Below, piece by piece: positions 1 to 5,549 of a stretch of DNA of 9,603 nt. Positions within the stretch are counted from its first letter, which is position 1. Each line of letters starts with the position of its first letter. The notes beneath the pieces are model-generated. The model was given only the letters and a program-made list of their open reading frames with translations. It had not been told where the DNA came from and searched no databases. A program made the position numbers and the translations under genes. The stretch spans positions 1 to 9,603 of the forward strand of contig DAOWCM010000067.1 of NCBI GenBank assembly GCA_030639555.1, given 5' to 3'. This DNA comes from Candidatus Eiseniibacteriota bacterium (GTDB lineage: Bacteria > Joyebacterota > Joyebacteria > Joyebacterales > Joyebacteraceae).

Positions 1-708
1 ACCTGGGATTCGGGTGGACAGATCGGCTTCATCAGGATCGAGTACTCGACTGACGCCGGTTCGAGCTGGGCGAGCATAGTGGACGGCACGCTGAACAGCG
101 GCGTCCACCCGTGGATCGTCGATGCACCGCCATCGGACAACTGCCTGGTCCGTGTGAGCAGGAGTGCGGATCCCGGCACCAATGACACGAGCGACTGGGC
201 GTTCTCGGTCTACCAGGAGATCAACTGGCTGTCGGTGGCGCCCGTGACCGGTGACGTGTCTGTGGGGGGCCGTGCCAACGTCGAGGTCACGTTTGATGCC
301 ACCGGCCTTGGTACGGGCGACTATTACGCCGACATTATCGTCTCGAGCAACGGCGGAGACCCGGTGACCGTTCCGGTCGCACTGCACGTCGGCGCGACGG
401 GCGTCGACGACGGTGAGTTCGACACGCCATCGATGTACGTGCTCAAGGGCGTGAACCCGAATCCGTTCAATCCCGTGACTACCGTGACCTACGGAGTTCC
501 CACGGATGCCTCGGTCCGCCTCGCCATCTACAGCGTCGCCGGTCGTCTGGTGCGCACGCTCGTCGACGGGGAAGTCGGGGCCGGCCACCGCACTGTCGTG
601 TGGGACGGCCGTGATGACCATGGGCGCGAGGTCGGGAGTGGTGTGTACTTCTGTCGGATGGAGGCCGCGGGCTTCGACGACACCGCGAAGATGGTGTTGA
701 TGAAGTAG
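1..708 (+). CDS. C-terminal part of a secreted multidomain protein with T9SS-type sorting domain (5' truncated)
   Basis: The reading frame is open from base 1 to a TAG at 706-708, so the start lies outside the window and 235 residues are visible. An internal GTG at 79 could be mistaken for a start, but homology continues upstream of it. Visible modules, numbered from the first codon: residues 1-72, the end of an Ig-like domain of Kre9/KNH type (TWD, then EYSTDAGSSW, then HPWIVDAP); 74-130, a BACON-like sandwich (WLSVAP, DYYADIIVSSNGG); about 133-235, a FlgD-like sorting domain with NPNPFNP at 152-158, YSVAGRLVRTLVDG, WDGRDDHG and the terminal KMVLMK. The same three modules in the same order close the gingipain-like protein at 2129-5419, so the missing N-terminus may also be an enzyme, but its function cannot be read here. 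Export by T9SS and surface attachment is inferred from the family. The stop is followed by a 147-base gap with a hairpin. Confidence 0.9.
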   Translation, partial: TWDSGGQIGFIRIEYSTDAGSSWASIVDGTLNSGVHPWIVDAPPSDNCLVRVSRSADPGTNDTSDWAFSVYQEINWLSVAPVTGDVSVGGRANVEVTFDATGLGTGDYYADIIVSSNGGDPVTVPVALHVGATGVDDGEFDTPSMYVLKGVNPNPFNPVTTVTYGVPTDASVRLAIYSVAGRLVRTLVDGEVGAGHRTVVWDGRDDHGREVGSGVYFCRMEAAGFDDTAKMVLMK

Positions 709-776
709 CGGGATCGGTGCCGCTGAAGTAGCCGCGTGGGCGCCGGTGAAGCGACACTGTGACAACTGCGCGTTAC

Positions 777-838
777 ACTGAGGCGGGCGGCGGCCGAACC
801 GGAAACATCGGGGCGACCACGCTCGCCTCAGTTTCTTT
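777..838 (+). terminator. Terminator-like hairpin between gene 1 and gene 2, possible attenuator
   Basis: Arm ACTGAGGCGGGCG (777-789) pairs with CGCTCGCCTCAGT (820-832) over 13 positions, with a single G-U wobble. The loop is 30 nt and may fold further. TTTCTTT follows at 832-838. It lies about 70 bases after the stop of the upstream gene, which suits a Rho-independent terminator, though the loop is long. It also sits only 17 bases before the next start codon, which leaves no room for a separate promoter after it. Confidence 0.5.
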
Positions 839-844
839 CAACAC

Positions 845-849
845 GGAGG
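845..849 (+). promoter_or_regulatory. Ribosome binding site of the 856 gene
   Basis: GGAGG lies six bases before the ATG at 856. This fixes the start together with the signal peptide encoded right after it. Confidence 0.85.
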
Positions 850-855
850 TTCCAG

Positions 856-1935
856 ATGCCAGTTCGTCCTCTCATCTTAGCCGCCGCCGTACTGATGATG
901 GCACTGCCTTCCGCTGACAGTTGGGCCGACGCCGTGGTGGCCGACCACACGATCGTCGCCTCCTTCGAGCACATCCCCGCTGCGACGGTGGAGGACGTCA
1001 AGACCGGTTTCAGGATGTTCTACGGCCACACATCGCACGGAAGCCAGATCGTGACCGGGATGTCCATGGTTCGAGATGAAGATCCTCTCTTCGACTTCAA
1101 CAACGGCCCCGGCACATTCCAGTTCAGCGAGTACAGCGACGATCTCGGTCACAACGGAGATGTGTCCTGGGTTCCGATAACGCGCGCGAGGCTGGACGAA
1201 CCGGGTTCCGACATCAACCTCGTGATGTGGTCGTGGTGCGGGGGAGTCTCGGACAACACCGAGGAGGGGATCAACACCTACCTGAGCGCAATGGACGGCC
1301 TGGAGCAGGACTACCCGGATGTGGTGTTCGTGTACATGACCGGGCACCTGGATGGAACCGGGCCCTCGGGTAACCTCTACGTGCGCAACAATCAGATCCG
1401 GGACTACTGCGTAGCCAACGACAAGGTCCTGTTCGACTTCGCCGACATCGAGAGCTACGACCCGGATGGTGTCTGGTATCCGGACGGGGGAGACGGCTGC
1501 GAGTGGTGCTACGAGTGGTGCGCCGCGCACACGTGTCCGACCTGCCCCGCGTGCGCACACTCCCATTGTTTCAACTGCTACCTGAAGGGGAAGGCGTTCT
1601 GGTGGATGCTTGGCGCGGTGATCTCCGGCATGGACGCCGGTATCGACGACGGCAGGGTCGGCCCGAGGCTGGCCCCCAGCTGCCCCAACCCATCGGGCGC
1701 AGGTTCTGAGATCACCTTTAGTCTCCCGTCTCCTGCAGACGTCAGGATCGATATCTACAACATGCGTGGACAGAAGGTCGCGACGCTTCTTGACCGCCAC
1801 GTGACCGCGGGGGACCATTCCGTGCGATGGGACGGTCGAGACAGCCGGGGTGCCGACGTTGGAAGCGGTGTCTACTTCTGTCGGGTGGAGGCGGATGGCT
1901 TCGACGACACCGGGAAGATCGTGCTGATCAGATAG
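856..1935 (+). CDS. Secreted protein of unknown function, SGNH-hydrolase-like core, Cys-rich cluster and T9SS-type sorting domain
   Basis: A 359-residue protein. Residues 1 to about 25 are a signal peptide (MPVRPLILAAAVLMMALPSA, then SWADA). The core, about 28-260, has FYGHTSHGSQI (55-65, with H58 and H61), a DINLVMWSWCGG strand, VVFVYMTGHLDG (H164) and LFDFADIESYDPDG. The alternation of beta strands with conserved Gly/His/Asp loops recalls SGNH/GDSL-type hydrolases, but no classical GDSL block is evident, so the enzyme class is uncertain. Residues 215-241 hold eight cysteines spaced C-x2-C-x3-C-x4-C-x2-C-x2-C-x4-C-x2-C, plus H225, H235 and H237, followed by KGKAFWWMLG. They may form disulfides in the periplasm or outside, or bind metal. 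Residues 268-359 are a FlgD-like sorting domain with a degenerate PNP motif (SCPNPSGAG), WDGRDSRG, and the ending KIVLIR. Secretion through T9SS and surface anchoring is inferred. The sorting domain closely resembles that of the gene ending at 708. No partner function is evident from the neighbours apart from a shared export route. Confidence 0.93.
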   Translation: MPVRPLILAAAVLMMALPSADSWADAVVADHTIVASFEHIPAATVEDVKTGFRMFYGHTSHGSQIVTGMSMVRDEDPLFDFNNGPGTFQFSEYSDDLGHNGDVSWVPITRARLDEPGSDINLVMWSWCGGVSDNTEEGINTYLSAMDGLEQDYPDVVFVYMTGHLDGTGPSGNLYVRNNQIRDYCVANDKVLFDFADIESYDPDGVWYPDGGDGCEWCYEWCAAHTCPTCPACAHSHCFNCYLKGKAFWWMLGAVISGMDAGIDDGRVGPRLAPSCPNPSGAGSEITFSLPSPADVRIDIYNMRGQKVATLLDRHVTAGDHSVRWDGRDSRGADVGSGVYFCRVEADGFDDTGKIVLIR

Positions 1936-1950
1936 TCGCGCGCGTCCTCA

Positions 1951-1979
1951 ATGACAGCTTTCCGTAGCTATGGTATAGC
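1951..1979 (+). promoter_or_regulatory. Candidate promoter for the gingipain-like gene
   Basis: ATGACA (1951-1956, 5/6 to the sigma-70 -35 box) is 17 bases from TATAGC (1974-1979, 4/6 to the -10 box). TGG precedes the latter, as in extended -10 promoters. A second -10-like TATACT at 2038-2043 has no recognisable -35. The promoter consensus of this lineage is unknown, so this is a weak call. Confidence 0.3.
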
Positions 1980-2052
1980 CCTGCAGCGGCTCTCTCCTGA
2001 ACACGATTGCGCTCTCCCGCGTCAGAACGTAGGGGTGTATACTACGAGCACA

Positions 2053-2086
2053 GGCGGGACTGCCCTTCTTGGGAAGGCTGTCCGCC
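2053..2086 (+). terminator. Stem-loop in the 1936-2128 intergenic region (terminator of gene 2 or leader hairpin of gene 3)
   Basis: GGCGG(G)AC at 2053-2060 pairs with GTCCGCC at 2080-2086. GCC(C)TTC at 2062-2068 pairs with GAAGGC at 2073-2078 around a TTGG loop. Only two single-base bulges and one T-T mismatch interrupt about 13 base pairs. No T-run follows (CGTCCATGCTT), so intrinsic termination would be weak. It lies 43 bases before the TTG start and about ten bases after the -10-like TATACT (2038-2043), so it could be the 5' end structure of the protease mRNA. Confidence 0.4.
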
Positions 2087-2116
2087 CGTCCATGCTTACG
2101 TCTGCAGCGCCATCGA

Positions 2117-2121
2117 GGAGG
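2117..2121 (+). promoter_or_regulatory. Ribosome binding site that sets a TTG start
   Basis: GGAGG (within GAGGAGG, 2115-2121) is seven bases upstream of TTG at 2129. The next in-frame candidate upstream, TTG at 2069, lies in the loop of a hairpin and would put about 20 Arg-rich residues in front of the signal peptide, so 2129 is preferred. Confidence 0.8.
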
Positions 2122-2128
2122 TTACCCC

Positions 2129-5100
2129 TTGTCAAGGACCTACTCCGCACTGAGCATCGCGGTTCTCCTGGCCTTCGGCGCCTACGCCGCGGAGGTTGTG
2201 CCGCTGAACGAGGCAGTTGATATCCTCTCGGTGGAGCTCTCGGAGTCCGGGCCCGACCGAACCGTCATCGAGTACAGGCTCGGGAGTTTCTCCACGGATA
2301 TCGTCGAGATCGGCGGGAAGGTCTATCACACTGTGACGCTGGGCGGGGAGAGCCGGAGCCTGGAGAAAGGGCTTCCCGGTCTTCCGAACGTAGCAAGGAG
2401 CATCGTCATTCCGGACGACGCCGAGATGTCCGTGCGTGTCATCTCATCTCACTACGTCGACTACCACGACATCGATGTGGCCCCGTCCAAGGGGGAGATC
2501 CCCAGGACCATAGACCCGGCCCTGGTCCCATACGAGTTCGACCCGTTCTACACCTCCGACACCTGGTATCCGTCCAGACTCGCGGACGCGAGGGCGCCAT
2601 ACATTCTACGCGACGTGCGCGGCATGGTCGTCGTGCTCAACCCCTTCCGGTACAATCCGGTCAGTCGCACGTTGCGCGTGTACGACCGCGTGACGGTGGA
2701 AATCGAGCGAGCAGGTCCCGGGAAGGTGAACGTGCTGTCGCATCGGCCGCCGAGGGGAGTGACGCCGGAGTTCGCCGGCATCTACGAACGTCATTTCCTG
2801 AACTTCGATGGCGCCGGAGTCGCGCGCTACACGTCGGTGGGCGAGGTGGGAAGCATGCTCGTCATCGCGTACGGCGACTTCATGACCGCGATGGAGCCGT
2901 TCGTCGAATGGAAGCGCCAGATGGGCGTTCCGTGTGAGATGGTCAGCGTGACGACCGCCGGGGGCACGGCGGTCGCGATCCAGAGCTACATTCAGAACTA
3001 CTACGACACGAACGGCCTGACGTTCGTGCTGCTTGTCGGAGACGCCGAGCAGATCCCGTCGCTGAGGGCCAACGGCGGCACGTCTGATCCGTCCTTCTCG
3101 CTCGTGGCGGGTTCGGACACCTACCCGGATCTCTTCGTGGGGCGCTTTTCGGCCGAGACGGTCGCGCAGGTGGAGACCCAGGTGCTCCGCTCGGTGGAGT
3201 ACGAGAAACTGCCCCAGGCCGGAGCGGACTGGTACCACAGGGGCACCGGCATCGCCTCCAACCTGGGAGAGGGCGACGACGGTGAGTACGACGACGAGCA
3301 CATGGACTTCATACGCGATGATCTTCTGGGGTTCACCTACACCGAGGTCGACCAGATCTACGACCCCGACGCGGACCCGCCGACGGTCGCTGCCGCCCTT
3401 AACGAGGGCCGGAGCATCATCAACTACGCGGGACACGGTTCCTACCTGGGCTGGGTTTCCTCCGGTTTCGCGAACTCCGACGTGAACGCGCTCACGAACG
3501 ACAACATGCTTCCGTTCATCTGGTCGGTGGCGTGCGTCAACGGCATGTTCTCAGGCCGGACGTGCTTCGCGGAAGCGTGGGTTCGCGCCACGAACGGGTC
3601 CGAGCCGACGGGGGCCGTCGCCACTCTGATGTCCTCGATCAATCAGGACTGGGACGAGCCTATGGACGCGCAGGACGAGATGGTCGACCTGCTCGTCACG
3701 GGCGTCAAGCGCACGTTCGGTGGGCTGAGCATGAACGGCTGCTGCCACATGCTGGACGAATACGGCGAGTTCGCCGAGAATGAGTTCCTCAGCTGGCACA
3801 TCTTCGGAGACCCGTCCCTCCGAGTGCGCACCGACACGCCGGCGGCCCTGTCGGTCTCCCACGCGGCCTCCGCAACGCCTGGGGACCTGAGCCTCGAGGT
3901 GACCGTCGAGGGGGTGGAGGGCGCACTTTGCGCTCTCTCTCACGGGGGCGTCTCCTACGGCGCCGCGTTCACCGACGCCGGGGGCACTGCGGTCATCGAT
4001 ATCGAGGGCGTCCTTCCGGTCAACGAGGACGTTGCCGTCACGGTGACTTCCTTCAACGCGACCCCCTACTTCGGCAGCGTCCATGTGGGGGAGGGCTACG
4101 ACGCGATCATCGATGCCGTGCCCCTCTTCCTCAGTGTCAGTATGGAGCCTGACGGAACAGCGACCGACACGCTGACCATCGGCAACACCGGCGAGCCTCT
4201 GTCCGTCCTTCACTACAGCATCGAGATCGCAGACTCGGGAATGACCAGGAGTTTCGACGGCTCCGGGATCACGGTCGCTCCGGCGACGTGCGAGCCTGGC
4301 GCCACTCTTGACCTGGTCTTCACTCTCGCGAACGAGAGCACGGACGGGGAGTGGGTGAACGGTGCGAGCCTCGACTTCCCGGACGGCGTGGTCGTCAACT
4401 CCTGCACCGATTTCCTGGTTTCGGACAGGGCACTCGCGTGGGGAGGCGCCTCGGGGAACGGAGCTTACGTGACGTGGGAGGGCGACTGGTGGAACGTCGT
4501 CTACCCCGGAGAGACCGCCGTGGCTACCCTCAATGTGACCGTTGATGCCGGGTTCACGGGGAATGTCGGGATCGTGTTCGGGCTTCAGGGCGACGGCTAC
4601 GGCGAGCCGCCCCACTCCCTGAGCGGAACGCTTGTCATTGACTGCGCCATCGACCCTCTTCTTACGCTGCTCACACCCAACGGTAACGAGGTCTGGGGTG
4701 TGGGCGAAGCGCGCGACATCACATGGGACCCGAGCGGCGTGCCTCTTCTCGTTGACATACTTTGTTCGGTGGACGGAGGTGCCAGCTGGACGACGGTGGT
4801 GGCCGCAACCGAGGACGACGGCGAGCACACGTGGGTCGTGGACGCTCCGGTCTCGGACGACTGTCTGGTGAAAGTGAGTCTGACCGTGGATCCGAATGTG
4901 GACGACGTCAGTGACGCGTCCTTCTCCATCTACCAGCCGATCGAGTGGCTCTCCGTTATCCCGGCCGGCGGAGACGTTGTTGCGGGCGCGACAGCGTCCG
5001 TCGAGGTTCAGTACGACACCGCCGACATGCCTTACGGTGATTACTATGCGGACATCGTCATCACCAGCAACGGCGGTGAGCCTGTTGTGATACCCGTGAC

Positions 5101-5419
5101 CCTGCGCGTGGCGTCGACCGGCGCCGACGACAGAATTCCGCAGAAGGCCGTCGTGTACGGTAACTACCCGAACCCCTTCTATCCGTCGACCCGCATCGCA
5201 TTCTCGATTCCGGAGGCGACGCGCATAAGGCTCCTGGTCTATAACGTCGGTGGCCGGTTGGTGCGTACGCTCGTCGACAACGTGTACGGCCCCGGCCGCC
5301 ACGCGATCCCTTGGGACGGGAAGGGCGCATCGGGTGAGGAACTTCCTGACGGGGTCTACTTCTACAGGCTTGTGGCCGGCGCCACTGAGCTTACGGGGAA
5401 GATGGTGATCCTGCAGTAG
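2129..5419 (+). CDS. Gingipain-like (family C25) secreted cysteine endopeptidase, predicted Arg-specific, with T9SS-type sorting domain
   Basis: A 1096-residue preproenzyme starting at TTG. Modules: 1 to about 21, signal peptide (ALSIAVLLAFGAYAA); about 25-233, C25 propeptide; 234 to about 571, C25 catalytic domain; about 573-660, the Ig-like domain that follows gingipain catalytic domains; about 662-835, two further beta-sandwich segments (TLTIGNTGEPLSVLHYSI; then VAPATCEPGATLDL onward); about 838-933, Kre9/KNH-like (PNGNEVW, DITWD); 936-1000, BACON-like; about 1003-1096, FlgD-like sorting domain (NYPNPFYPS, WDGKGASG, KMVILQ). Catalytic His is H436 in NYAGHGS and the nucleophile is C469 in SVACVNGMF, 33 residues apart as in RgpB. 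D388 (GEYDDEH) and W508 (INQDWDEPM) match the RgpB S1 residues Asp163 and Trp284, so cleavage after Arg is predicted. R233-Y234 (VARYTSV) matches the RgpB maturation site. The likely role is extracellular proteolysis, nutrition or processing of other exported proteins at the cell surface. It is convergent with a C25 paralogue at 5550-9602. The family call is firm, while specificity is inferred from remembered RgpB positions. Confidence 0.95.
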   Translation: MSRTYSALSIAVLLAFGAYAAEVVPLNEAVDILSVELSESGPDRTVIEYRLGSFSTDIVEIGGKVYHTVTLGGESRSLEKGLPGLPNVARSIVIPDDAEMSVRVISSHYVDYHDIDVAPSKGEIPRTIDPALVPYEFDPFYTSDTWYPSRLADARAPYILRDVRGMVVVLNPFRYNPVSRTLRVYDRVTVEIERAGPGKVNVLSHRPPRGVTPEFAGIYERHFLNFDGAGVARYTSVGEVGSMLVIAYGDFMTAMEPFVEWKRQMGVPCEMVSVTTAGGTAVAIQSYIQNYYDTNGLTFVLLVGDAEQIPSLRANGGTSDPSFSLVAGSDTYPDLFVGRFSAETVAQVETQVLRSVEYEKLPQAGADWYHRGTGIASNLGEGDDGEYDDEHMDFIRDDLLGFTYTEVDQIYDPDADPPTVAAALNEGRSIINYAGHGSYLGWVSSGFANSDVNALTNDNMLPFIWSVACVNGMFSGRTCFAEAWVRATNGSEPTGAVATLMSSINQDWDEPMDAQDEMVDLLVTGVKRTFGGLSMNGCCHMLDEYGEFAENEFLSWHIFGDPSLRVRTDTPAALSVSHAASATPGDLSLEVTVEGVEGALCALSHGGVSYGAAFTDAGGTAVIDIEGVLPVNEDVAVTVTSFNATPYFGSVHVGEGYDAIIDAVPLFLSVSMEPDGTATDTLTIGNTGEPLSVLHYSIEIADSGMTRSFDGSGITVAPATCEPGATLDLVFTLANESTDGEWVNGASLDFPDGVVVNSCTDFLVSDRALAWGGASGNGAYVTWEGDWWNVVYPGETAVATLNVTVDAGFTGNVGIVFGLQGDGYGEPPHSLSGTLVIDCAIDPLLTLLTPNGNEVWGVGEARDITWDPSGVPLLVDILCSVDGGASWTTVVAATEDDGEHTWVVDAPVSDDCLVKVSLTVDPNVDDVSDASFSIYQPIEWLSVIPAGGDVVAGATASVEVQYDTADMPYGDYYADIVITSNGGEPVVIPVTLRVASTGADDRIPQKAVVYGNYPNPFYPSTRIAFSIPEATRIRLLVYNVGGRLVRTLVDNVYGPGRHAIPWDGKGASGEELPDGVYFYRLVAGATELTGKMVILQ

Positions 5420-5476
5420 CCGCGACTTGGACTTGGAGCTACCTGCTCCGACAGACGGCGACGCAGCGCAACAGAA

Positions 5477-5505
5477 AGGGCCGCCCACGTCATGTGAGCG
5501 GCCCT
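5477..5505 (-). terminator. Terminator hairpin between convergent protease genes
   Basis: AGGGCCGC (5477-5484) and GCGGCCCT (5498-5505) form an 8-bp stem. Beyond one C-A mismatch, CAC (5486-5488) pairs with GTG (5494-5496) around the loop GTCAT. Read on the minus strand, the stem is followed by a T-rich TTTCTGTT, a good Rho-independent terminator about 45 bases after the stop of the minus-strand gene. On the plus strand the tail is CTCTCGCG, so it would be weaker for the gene ending at 5419. Confidence 0.7.
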
Positions 5506-5549
5506 CTCGCGTCCATCGCGACTGACCCGCAGGTCAGGCGTGCTTCGGT

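Noticed and set aside
751..779. Promoter GCGACA-17-TACACT upstream of gene 2
   Set aside because: Only 4/6 matches in each box and it overlaps the hairpin arm. Not strong enough to list.
877..1818. 313-codon minus-strand open frame opposite the Cys-rich protein
   Set aside because: Composition (Arg, Val, His, Asp rich) is like the other antisense shadows. The sense gene has a ribosome site, signal peptide and sorting domain.
1967..1979. Short palindrome GCTAT-GGT-ATAGC
   Set aside because: Only five base pairs; too short to call an operator, and it overlaps the candidate -10.
1951..2220. 89-codon plus-strand frame overlapping the protease start
   Set aside because: It has no ribosome site, covers the promoter, hairpin and leader region and runs out of frame into the signal peptide.
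3551..5488. 645-codon minus-strand open frame opposite the gingipain-like gene
   Set aside because: The plus strand carries conserved protease motifs throughout. The antisense product has biased composition, no signal peptide and no motif, and it runs over the terminator.
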